Below are positions 1 through 5,978 of a stretch of DNA of 7,263 bases, piece by piece (position 1 is the first letter of the stretch; the number at the start of each line of letters is the position of its first letter). The notes below the pieces were generated by a model that worked only from the letters and a program-made list of their open reading frames with translations, made no database searches and was not told the DNA's origin. The translations under genes were made by a program, and so were the position numbers. The DNA lies in the NCBI GenBank assembly GCA_020025095.1, contig JAHHSS010000072.1, positions 1-7,263 of the forward strand. The letters are read 5' to 3'. The stretch is from Peptostreptococcus sp. GTDB lineage: Bacteria > Bacillota > Clostridia > Peptostreptococcales > Peptostreptococcaceae.

Positions 1-51
1 ATAGAAAATATCTTTTTATTTTTTTGAAAAAATATCATAGTAATTTAACAC

Positions 52-80
52 TAGAAAGTATTTATAGAAATGTATACAAT
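52..80 (+). promoter_or_regulatory. candidate sigma-A-type promoter upstream of cobD
   Basis: TAGAAA at 52-57 (4 of 6 matches to TTGACA) is separated by 17 bp from TACAAT at 75-80 (5 of 6 matches to TATAAT), which would start transcription near position 87 and give a leader of about 75 nt before cobD. The surrounding DNA is so AT-rich that such matches are expected by chance. It is also possible that the operon starts further upstream and that no promoter lies here. The rest of 1-162 holds two short AT palindromes (80-91 and 106-119) and nothing else I can identify. Confidence 0.25.
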
Positions 81-150
81 TAAATATTTAAAAACAAAAA
101 AGATTTTAAAATATTTTAATAAGTGTCAGAGAAGCTTTAATAGTTAATAA

Positions 151-156
151 GAGGTG
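151..156 (+). promoter_or_regulatory. Shine-Dalgarno site that decides the cobD start
   Basis: GAGGTG, within the purine run at 149-158, sits 6 nt before the ATG at 163. The in-frame GTG at 154 lies inside this site, so it is the ribosome-binding sequence and not the initiation codon. This favours the ATG at 163 over the three-codon-longer reading. Confidence 0.75.
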
Positions 157-162
157 AGTGGA

Positions 163-1263
163 ATGTTTAAGCATGGGGCGGATTTAGAAAAGATAAGAAG
201 AAAATATCATTTTAAGGGCGAATTGGTTGATTTTAGTTCAAATATAAATCCTTTTACTCCTGAAAATACTGTTATAAATATAATTGAGAATATAGAAGAA
301 TTAAGAAAATATCCTGATATTGAGTATATCGATTTAAGAAACAGTATTGCAGAGCATATTATGGATCACTCTCAAAAGAGTGACTTCTTTTTTAATCAAG
401 AAAATATATGTGTTGGAAATGGTGCGACTGAATTAGTGTACTTATTTATGAAAACGATAAATGGAAAAGTGGGAGTTGTATGCCCAACTTTTAGTGAATA
501 TAGAAGAGCAGCAAATATAATTGGGAAAAAGCATGTAGAGATTCAGATGATTCATACAGAGGATGGTCTTGAATATCCAGATTTCACAAAGCCTGAAATG
601 GAAATATACAAGGATATAGAAGTCTTATTTATTTGTAATCCTAACAATCCAGATGGAAAATTGAGAAATATTGATAAAGTAGTTGATTTTTGTCAAAAGA
701 ATTGTATAAAATTAGTAGTAGATGAAACCTTTATAGAATTCTGTGAAAATTACCAAGAGTATACTGCTCTTAACTATTCATATCAGAATATATATGTATT
801 AAGAGCTTTTACCAAGTTTTATGGTCTTCCTGGAATTAGGCTTGGTTATTTAGTTACTAAGGATAGTTCGTGCATAGAAGAGTTATTCAAATTAAAAGAG
901 CCTTGGTCTGTAAACTCAATAGCAGCTTATTTGGGAGTAGATTTATTAAAGGATAAAAAATTCTGTGAAAATAGTAGGAAATTTTATAAGGAAGAAAGAA
1001 ACTTTTTAAAAAAATCTTTGGCAGAAATACCGCACTTAAAGGTTTTTGATACAGATTCTGCTTTTATGTTAGTAAAGATTAAAGATACTTTGGGATTGTC
1101 AGCTAGAGATTTAAAGAAAAAGCTAATACTTGATTACGGTATAGTAATAAGAGATGCTAGCAATTTTCTTGGACTTAATTCCAAATATTTTAGAATAGCA
1201 GTAAAAAGACGTAAGGATAATTTACTGCTAATAGAGAGTTTAGAAAAGATTTGTAAATTTTAA
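163..1263 (+). CDS. cobD: CobD, L-threonine-O-3-phosphate decarboxylase (PLP-dependent)
   Basis: Cytosolic fold-type I PLP enzyme that decarboxylates L-threonine O-3-phosphate to (R)-1-amino-2-propanol O-2-phosphate, the linker that joins the corrin ring to the lower nucleotide loop. With the ATG at 163 it has 366 residues, near the usual CobD length. Visible features are the N-terminal DFSSNINPF (about 24-32), GNGATELVY (86-94) for PLP phosphate contacts, CNPNNPDG (158-165), VVDETF with Asp187 for the pyridine nitrogen, FTKFYGLPGIRLGY with Schiff-base Lys218, and YFRIAVK with Arg344 for the substrate carboxylate. The related histidinol-phosphate aminotransferase (HisC) is the main alternative. 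The DFSSNINPF start, the TKFYGLPG active site and the pduX/cbi context favour CobD. No C-terminal cysteine-rich extension is present. It is the first gene of the block, and the next full-length gene, pduX, makes its substrate. Confidence 0.93.
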   Translation: MFKHGADLEKIRRKYHFKGELVDFSSNINPFTPENTVINIIENIEELRKYPDIEYIDLRNSIAEHIMDHSQKSDFFFNQENICVGNGATELVYLFMKTINGKVGVVCPTFSEYRRAANIIGKKHVEIQMIHTEDGLEYPDFTKPEMEIYKDIEVLFICNPNNPDGKLRNIDKVVDFCQKNCIKLVVDETFIEFCENYQEYTALNYSYQNIYVLRAFTKFYGLPGIRLGYLVTKDSSCIEELFKLKEPWSVNSIAAYLGVDLLKDKKFCENSRKFYKEERNFLKKSLAEIPHLKVFDTDSAFMLVKIKDTLGLSARDLKKKLILDYGIVIRDASNFLGLNSKYFRIAVKRRKDNLLLIESLEKICKF

Positions 1264-1317
1264 AAATACAAGTAGATTTTATAGGTGTTTTAAAAATAAT
1301 TAAATAAAAAATTGAGA

Positions 1318-1327
1318 GGGGGAGAGG
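1318..1327 (+). promoter_or_regulatory. strong SD-like purine tract ahead of the leader ORF
   Basis: GGGGGAGAGG is the most G-rich SD-like tract in the window, and it lies 10 nt before the ATG at 1338. It is 72 nt from the pduX ATG at 1400, so it cannot directly serve that start. The pduX frame is closed by a TAA at 1358-1360 between the two. The site therefore seems to load ribosomes onto the 21-codon ORF at 1338-1403. Confidence 0.55.
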
Positions 1328-1337
1328 CAATCACCAT

Positions 1338-1403
1338 ATGGTATCAGCAATTGGGCGTAAAAGTTGCATATGCTATTTTATGGGGTTGCCTTGTTCTATA
1401 TGA
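1338..1403 (+). CDS. putative 21-aa leader peptide overlapping the pduX start
   Basis: This small ORF starts at an ATG 10 nt after a strong purine-rich SD tract and encodes 21 residues ending in GRKSCICYFMGLPCSI, with three cysteines (10, 12 and 19). Its TGA stop at 1401-1403 overlaps the pduX ATG at 1400-1402 in an ATGA junction, the classical arrangement for termination-reinitiation coupling. I do not recognise the peptide family. Because pduX has no convincing SD of its own, the likely role is to deliver ribosomes to pduX. A sensing role through its Cys/Gly/Met codons is possible but unproven. Alternatives are chance, or a frameshift that has detached a former N-terminal extension of PduX. 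The peptide may have no function as a protein. Confidence 0.4.
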   Translation: MVSAIGRKSCICYFMGLPCSI

Positions 1404-2287
1404 AAAAAGGATATGGGTCTTGTCCAGCAACTTGTGGAGAGCTGGTTCAGGGATATATAGGGAAAAAAGAATATATCAGTTCGTATTGTATAGATCTATA
1501 TTCAAGTGCAATAATTAGTGAAAAAAAATCTGTTAAAAATGGATTTTACAAAAGAAAATCAAAATCTATACAGGCTGTAGCTTATGTATTTGAACACTTC
1601 AATATAGATAAATCAAAATTAAATAATATACATCTAAGCATCAAATCTTCTATTCCCGTTGGTAAGGGTATGGCTAGCTCAACTGCCGACATAGGTGCAA
1701 GTATTATGGCATCATTAGATTACCTTGGAGAAAGTATGACGCCAGATGAGATTTCTAAGCTTGTATCTAAAATAGAGCCCACCGATTCTATTTTTTTCCC
1801 AGAAGTATGTATCTTTGATCCTATACATGGTGAAAAAAGAGAGTCTTTGGGATATATAGATTATAAAAAAGTATTAGTTTTAGAGCCAGATACAAGAATA
1901 AATACTGTAAAGATAAGAAAAGAAAAAGAATATTATAAGATATTGAAGGAAAATAAATTTGTTACACAAAAATCATTTAAAATGCTGTCTGAAGGTGTAA
2001 GAAATAATGATAGAGAACTCATAAGAAGGGCAAGTGAGAATAGTGCGCTAGCTAATGAGAAAATAAAAAAAACACCGTATTTAAGAGAGCTTATTGAGAT
2101 AGGTAGAAAAAATGATTATGGATTTTTAAATATTTCTCATACAGGTACAGTAGTTGGGATTGCAATTGATGAAAAAACAGATATTGAAAAGATACAATAT
2201 GAAATTAAAAATACGGATATTTCTAAAGTTTATAGGAAAAGCTACGTAAGAAAAATAATAAAGGGCGGTATTAGAAAGGAGAAATAA
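1400..2287 (+). CDS. pduX: PduX-like L-threonine kinase (GHMP kinase family)
   Basis: Phosphorylates L-threonine with ATP to L-threonine O-3-phosphate, the CobD substrate, in the cytosol. From the ATG at 1400 it has 295 residues, about the family length. CPATCGELVQG at 8-18 is the characteristic N-terminus. PVGKGMASSTADIGAS at 86-101 is the GHMP phosphate-binding loop. EPTDSIFF at 126-133 is a conserved PduX segment, and ISHTGTVVGI at 245-254 is the C-terminal glycine motif. In-frame starts further upstream (TTG 1364, ATG 1370) would add MHMLFYGVALFY, which does not look like the family and has no SD. The ATG at 1400 puts the start just before the conserved region and overlaps the stop of the leader ORF. 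No good SD precedes it (only GGGG at 1383-1385 and flanking bases, too far away), so translation is probably coupled. Its position next to cobD supports the threonine-phosphate role. Confidence 0.88.
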   Translation: MKKGYGSCPATCGELVQGYIGKKEYISSYCIDLYSSAIISEKKSVKNGFYKRKSKSIQAVAYVFEHFNIDKSKLNNIHLSIKSSIPVGKGMASSTADIGASIMASLDYLGESMTPDEISKLVSKIEPTDSIFFPEVCIFDPIHGEKRESLGYIDYKKVLVLEPDTRINTVKIRKEKEYYKILKENKFVTQKSFKMLSEGVRNNDRELIRRASENSALANEKIKKTPYLRELIEIGRKNDYGFLNISHTGTVVGIAIDEKTDIEKIQYEIKNTDISKVYRKSYVRKIIKGGIRKEK

Positions 2288-2290
2288 AGT

Positions 2291-2929
2291 ATGGATTATA
2301 TAAAAAATCCTGGTAATATAGAGAGCAGAAGTTTTGAAATTATACAAGAAGAAATTAATGCTATTAGGCCAGAATATAGATTTAGAAATGAAATAGATGA
2401 AATGATAATAAAGAGAGCTATTCATACAACGGCAGATTTTGAATATCTTGATATATTAAAAATATCTGATAAGGCAGTCGAAAATATAGTTCAAGCTTTG
2501 AAAAATAAGGCATCAATTTATACTGATACTAATATGGCTTTAAGCGGTATCAATAAAAAAGTTTTAGATAAAATAGGATGTAGTTATACTTGTTTAATAT
2601 CAGATCCTAGAGTGGCTGAGCTGGCAAAGAAAAAAGAAATAACTAGGTCTATGGCAGCGGTAGAAGTAGCAGCAGAGGAAGAAGGAGAAAAGATATTTGT
2701 TTTTGGAAATGCACCAACTGCTGTTTATAAAGCTATAGAGTTACATAATGAAGGGCAATTAAATGCAAAAGCTATAATAGGAGTGCCTGTTGGTTTTGTA
2801 GGGGCAGCAGATTCAAAAGAAGAACTTAGAAAGTCAGATATTGAAAACATTGTATCTGTAGGAAGAAAAGGTGGCAGCAATTTGGCAGCTGCTATACTGA
2901 ATGCAATTTTGTATTATTACTTTAGATAA
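2291..2929 (+). CDS. cbiC: CbiC, cobalt-precorrin-8 methylmutase
   Basis: Moves the methyl group from C11 to C12 of cobalt-precorrin-8 to give cobyrinate, the last macrocycle rearrangement before amidation. The product has 212 residues, typical of the CbiC/CobH family. The catalytic histidine is in AIHTTADFEY (His45), which matches the active-site His of CobH. Further conserved blocks are YTDTNMALSG (77-86), SDPRVAELAK (104-113), GNAPTAV (139-145), GVPVGFVGAADSKE (164-177) and GRKGGSNLAAAILNA (191-205). An AGGAG site at 2277-2281 lies 9 nt before the ATG, inside the end of pduX, and only 3 nt separate the two genes, so co-transcription is nearly certain. Nothing appears truncated. Confidence 0.95.
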   Translation: MDYIKNPGNIESRSFEIIQEEINAIRPEYRFRNEIDEMIIKRAIHTTADFEYLDILKISDKAVENIVQALKNKASIYTDTNMALSGINKKVLDKIGCSYTCLISDPRVAELAKKKEITRSMAAVEVAAEEEGEKIFVFGNAPTAVYKAIELHNEGQLNAKAIIGVPVGFVGAADSKEELRKSDIENIVSVGRKGGSNLAAAILNAILYYYFR

Positions 2930-2933
2930 GTTT

Positions 2934-2967
2934 TACTTTAAAAAAATATATGTACTTTAAAAAATAT
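2934..2967 (+). repeat. imperfect tandem direct repeat TACTTT(A)6-7TAT
   Basis: In the 66-bp gap between cbiC and the DJ-1-like gene, TACTTT followed by seven A and TAT (2934-2949) recurs as TACTTT, six A and TAT (2953-2967), with starts 19 bp apart. A third ACTTTA occurs at 2919-2924 at the end of cbiC. It could be a slippage duplication or a regulatory site. In such AT-rich DNA the significance is uncertain. I see no clear promoter or terminator here. Confidence 0.45.
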
Positions 2968-2995
2968 TATTTGTAATTTTGAAAGGAGAATTAGT

Positions 2996-3556
2996 ATGGA
3001 AAAGTTAATGATATTATTGCCAAATGGTTATGAAGAAATAGAAGCACTAACAGTAGTCGATTTTTGTAGAAGGGCGGATATAGAAATAGATATGGTATCT
3101 ATAACAGGAAGTATAGAAACTATAGGAGATCATAATATAGTTATAAAGGCGGATAAAAATCTAAGCAATATTAATTTAGAAGAATATGTAGGTTTGATTA
3201 CACCCGGTGGTATGCCTGGAACTAAGATGCTAGAAAGTTGTGATGAAGTAATAAATATAATAAAGAAATTTTATAGTGAAGGAAAACTTATTGCATCGAT
3301 TTGTGCCAGCCCAATGATATTAGAAAAAGCTATGATAGCTAAAGAAATAGAAGGTACAATTTATCCAGGTTTGGAAAAGGAAATGAATTTCAAGAAATTT
3401 ATAGAGAAGCCAGTTGTTGTCTATAAGAATGTAATAACTTCAAGAGGTCCAGCAACTGCAGCTTTGTTTGCATATAAAATAATAGAATATGTAAAGGGCA
3501 GGGATGTTTCAAATAGTATAAAAGATGCTACTTTGGCAGGAATGGTTTTTAAATAG
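2996..3556 (+). CDS. DJ-1/PfpI (ThiJ/YajL-like) family protein
   Basis: A 186-residue single-domain member of the DJ-1/PfpI superfamily. Visible are the N-terminal LMILLPNGYEEIEA, whose Glu16 aligns with the acidic residue beside the DJ-1 nucleophile (Glu18 in human DJ-1), TPGGMPGTKML (69-79), the nucleophile elbow ASICASP with Cys103, and ITSRGPATAALFAYKI (147-162). The residue matching human DJ-1 His126 appears to be Tyr123 (IYPG). Relatives are annotated as glyoxalase III, protein deglycase, chaperone or, from older work, thiamine-phosphate biosynthesis protein, so substrate cannot be assigned. It is not a known cobalamin enzyme. It has a good SD (AGGAG 2984-2988, 7 nt from ATG), lies between cbiC and cbiD, and is in the same frame as cbiD. 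A role in removing reactive carbonyls or in oxidative stress protection of the pathway is inference only. Confidence 0.88.
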   Translation: MEKLMILLPNGYEEIEALTVVDFCRRADIEIDMVSITGSIETIGDHNIVIKADKNLSNINLEEYVGLITPGGMPGTKMLESCDEVINIIKKFYSEGKLIASICASPMILEKAMIAKEIEGTIYPGLEKEMNFKKFIEKPVVVYKNVITSRGPATAALFAYKIIEYVKGRDVSNSIKDATLAGMVFK

Positions 3557-3580
3557 AAAGTAGGTATAACTATTATATTT

Positions 3581-4750
3581 ATGCAAGAATATGTGTATGT
3601 TGACGGAAAAAGATATAAAAGAGGATATACAACAGGAACATGTGCAGCAGCTGCCACTAAGGCAGCTCTTGCTATCTTGTTAGGAAAAAATAAATTGGAC
3701 AGTATAGAAATAGATACTCCTAAAGGTATTAATCTTAATATAGGAGTTGAAAATATAGAGATAGGAAAAAATTATGTTTTATGCTCTGTAAAAAAAGATG
3801 GTGGAGATGATATAGATGTGACACACCAAATGGATATTTTTTCTAAAGTGGAAATAATCTCCAAAGAGAATATTCCCAAATTTTGTGCTGCAAAAAAACT
3901 TGAGTATTTGGAAGTTACAGCAGGAAAGGGAGTAGGCAAAGTTACTAAAAAGGGGCTTAGTATTGAAGTAGGGAGACCTGCTATAAACCCTACACCATTA
4001 TCAATGATTGCCAAAGAAGTGGAAAAAATAATAGAAACGATAGGGGTAGATATAGAAGATATTTTGGGGGATAAAAAGATTTTAGTTACAATTTTTGCAC
4101 CAGATGGAGAAAGGATTGCTAAAAATACATTTAATCCTAATCTTGGAATAGAAGGTGGAATATCTATTATAGGTACTAGTGGTATAGTAGAACCAATGAG
4201 TGATGAAGGATGGAAAAAAGCACTTTCTGCAGAGCTTTCTATAAAAAGCGAGGAAGGTATAAAAGAAATTGTACTAGTTCCTGGAAATATCGGATATGAG
4301 ATAATGGTAAAGGATTTTCATATAGAGGAAAAAAATATTGTAAAGATGAGTAATTTTATAGGCTATATGCTTATGGAGTGTAAAAGATTGGGATTTAAAA
4401 AAATAACAATAGCAGGTCATATAGGAAAGTTGATAAAACTATCTGCGGGAATAAGTAATACTCATAGCAGAGTTGCAGATGCAAGAACAGAAATTATGAT
4501 AGCAAACTTAGCTCTAATGGGATGTGAAAAAAATATTCTAGAAAAAATTGACAAATGTCTTACCACGGATGCTATGATAGATATAGTAAGAGAATATAGA
4601 TTAGATAGTGTATTTGATATAATTTGTCAAAAAGCAGCTGATAGAGCTTGGAAATATTTAAGAGAGGGTAAAGAAGAAATAGAAGTAGAAGTATATATGT
4701 TTTCTATGGATAGAGAGCTATTGGGAAGAGCGAGTAGAAATAAGCAGTAG
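3581..4750 (+). CDS. cbiD: CbiD, cobalt-precorrin-5B C1-methyltransferase
   Basis: SAM-dependent C1 methylation of the ring-contracted cobalt-precorrin in the anaerobic pathway. CbiD does not belong to the tetrapyrrole methylase family that includes CbiE and CbiF. The 389-residue product carries the family blocks RGYTTGTCAAAA (14-25), KKDGGDDIDVTH (71-82), GKGVGKVTKKGL (115-126), NPNLGIEGGISIIGTSG (185-201) with IVEPMS following, VPGNIGYE (233-240), GHIGKLIKLSAG (279-290) and NTHSRVADAR (293-302). The ATG at 3581 is the first in-frame ATG after the TAG at 3554-3556 that ends the previous gene. Its only upstream purine patch, AGTAGG (3559-3564), is 16 nt away, too distant for a normal SD. Initiation may be coupled to the upstream gene, or use a rare ATT at 3572. 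A GTG at 3593 would still leave the RGYTTGT motif intact. Confidence 0.95.
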   Translation: MQEYVYVDGKRYKRGYTTGTCAAAATKAALAILLGKNKLDSIEIDTPKGINLNIGVENIEIGKNYVLCSVKKDGGDDIDVTHQMDIFSKVEIISKENIPKFCAAKKLEYLEVTAGKGVGKVTKKGLSIEVGRPAINPTPLSMIAKEVEKIIETIGVDIEDILGDKKILVTIFAPDGERIAKNTFNPNLGIEGGISIIGTSGIVEPMSDEGWKKALSAELSIKSEEGIKEIVLVPGNIGYEIMVKDFHIEEKNIVKMSNFIGYMLMECKRLGFKKITIAGHIGKLIKLSAGISNTHSRVADARTEIMIANLALMGCEKNILEKIDKCLTTDAMIDIVREYRLDSVFDIICQKAADRAWKYLREGKEEIEVEVYMFSMDRELLGRASRNKQ

Positions 4751-4776
4751 ATAAATATTCTTTAGAGGAGTAAAAA

Positions 4777-5385
4777 ATGATATATGTTTTGGGAATTGGA
4801 CCTGGAGAAAATGATTTAATGACAATAAGGTCTAGCATGATAGCAAAAACAGCAGAAATATTAATTGGAGGAAAAAGAAATCTGGATGGCATTGAAAATA
4901 CTTCAGCAGAAAGATTTTTCATATCTTCTAGTCTTGAAAAAATGAAAGAATATATTCTGTCTAATCTTGAAAAAAAAATTGTAGTGATAGCATCGGGTGA
5001 TCCATCTATTTATGGAATAGCGGATTATATTTTAAGAGAGCTATCTTCATACGTTGAAATAGAGATTGTTCCGGGTATTAGTTCAATACAATATGCTTTT
5101 TCAGCATTTAAAATAAATATGAATGATGTATATATTACTAGTAGCCATGGAAGAAATGTGGATTTTGATTTTATATTTATGCATGAAAAAATAGCTATGC
5201 TTACAGACTTTAAGCTTGGTCCAAGAGAAATTGCTGAAAAGGTTATAGAAGCAGGTAAAAAATATAAAATTTATGTAGGTGAAAATTTATCATATGAAAA
5301 CGAGAATTTAACAGTGGGAAGTCCAGAGGAGATACTTAATAAAGAAAAATATTCAATGTCGGTTGTTATATTAGAAAGTATTTAG
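4777..5385 (+). CDS. cbiE: CbiE, cobalt-precorrin-7 C5-methyltransferase
   Basis: Tetrapyrrole (corrin/porphyrin) methylase that adds the SAM-derived methyl group at C5. The 202 residues match a stand-alone CbiE, not the CbiE-CbiT (CobL) fusion, because a separate cbiT follows. The protein opens with the SAM-site motif YVLGIGPGENDL (3-14), followed by IASGDPSIYG (71-80), EIVPGISSIQYAFS (96-109) and the CbiE-typical TSSHGR (121-126). GAGGAG at 4765-4770 lies 6 nt before the ATG and fixes the start. The gene is 26 bp after cbiD and 25 bp before cbiT. CbiE and CbiT act on adjacent steps, C5 and C15 methylation. Confidence 0.93.
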   Translation: MIYVLGIGPGENDLMTIRSSMIAKTAEILIGGKRNLDGIENTSAERFFISSSLEKMKEYILSNLEKKIVVIASGDPSIYGIADYILRELSSYVEIEIVPGISSIQYAFSAFKINMNDVYITSSHGRNVDFDFIFMHEKIAMLTDFKLGPREIAEKVIEAGKKYKIYVGENLSYENENLTVGSPEEILNKEKYSMSVVILESI

Positions 5386-5410
5386 CGTATTTAGTAAGAG
5401 AGGAAACATA

Positions 5411-5968
5411 ATGAAAAATGAAGAATTTGTAAAAGGGAAGGTACCTATTACAAAAGAAGATGTAAGAAGTGTGTCCATATCAAAACTTGAACTGTGGCGA
5501 GCGAAAAAATTTATTGATATAGGCTCTGGAACAGGGAGCATAACAGTAGAAGCAGGGTTAAGCTATCCTAGTTTAAAAATAGCTTCAGTAGAAGTAGAGG
5601 AAGATGCCTATAATTTGACAAAGGAAAATATATGTAAATTTGATGTTAATAATGTAGTTCAAGTTAAGGCTATGGCACCGATAGATATAAAAGGATTTAA
5701 GAAGGTTGATGCTATATTTCTAGGAGGAACAAAGGATAATTTAGAAGAAATTCTAAAATGGTCGTATGAAACTTTGAATTCTGGGGGGAAAATAGTATCA
5801 AATTTTATTTTAGTAGATAATTTTTATAAATGCAGAGAAATAATGAAGGAATTAGGCTTTAATAAAATAGAGGCAATACAACTTTCAATTTCGAAGCTTG
5901 AAAAACTTGGAAAAGGAGAATATTTTAAGCCATATAATCCAATCTTCGTGATAAGTGGCGAAAAATAA
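5411..5968 (+). CDS. cbiT: CbiT, cobalt-precorrin-6B C15-methyltransferase (decarboxylating)
   Basis: Class I (Rossmann-fold) SAM methyltransferase that methylates C15 and removes the acetate carboxyl at C12. It has 185 residues, normal for free-standing CbiT. The N-terminus shows the CbiT signature GKVPITKEDVRSVSISKLEL (9-28). It is followed by motif I, FIDIGSGTGSITVEAG (34-49), the acidic segment SVEVEEDA at the end of strand 2, and AIFLGGTKDNLEEIL (101-115). AAGAGAGG at 5396-5403 provides an SD 7 nt from the ATG. The C-terminus KPYNPIFVISGEK is intact, and the TAA lies 10 nt before the likely cbiF ATG. Confidence 0.94.
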   Translation: MKNEEFVKGKVPITKEDVRSVSISKLELWRAKKFIDIGSGTGSITVEAGLSYPSLKIASVEVEEDAYNLTKENICKFDVNNVVQVKAMAPIDIKGFKKVDAIFLGGTKDNLEEILKWSYETLNSGGKIVSNFILVDNFYKCREIMKELGFNKIEAIQLSISKLEKLGKGEYFKPYNPIFVISGEK

Positions 5969-5978
5969 TTATAAAATC

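Noticed and set aside
1..40. Possible hairpin or terminator around the T-run and A-run at the left edge
   Set aside because: The T-run/A-run pairing leaves a loop of about one base and has no G/C stem, so it is not a credible intrinsic terminator.
3..83. Frame open from the left edge to TAA at 81-83, possibly the tail of an upstream gene
   Set aside because: Only 26 sense codons with a low-complexity, unrecognised sequence (including YLFIFLKKYH). Such an open stretch is not rare across frames in DNA this AT-rich, and no motif supports it.
163..1263. Histidinol-phosphate aminotransferase (HisC) as the identity of the first gene
   Set aside because: HisC shares the fold and PLP motifs, but the DFSSNINPF opening, the TKFYGLPGIRLGY active-site block and the linked pduX and cbi genes fit CobD better.
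1312..1518. 68-codon + strand ORF across the cobD-pduX gap
   Set aside because: It begins at a TTG inside the SD region and runs out of frame through the conserved start of pduX. It has no family resemblance.
2126..2425. 99-codon minus-strand ORF
   Set aside because: It lies antisense to pduX and cbiC, both clearly coding, and its product is a low-complexity F/I/Y/N-rich sequence typical of an AT-rich shadow frame.
3421..4014. Minus-strand ORFs over the DJ-1-like gene end and cbiD
   Set aside because: Both are antisense to strongly conserved coding regions, and neither shows a recognisable motif.
4704..4922. 72-codon minus-strand ORF at the cbiD-cbiE junction
   Set aside because: It is antisense to the end of cbiD and the start of cbiE, with no family features.
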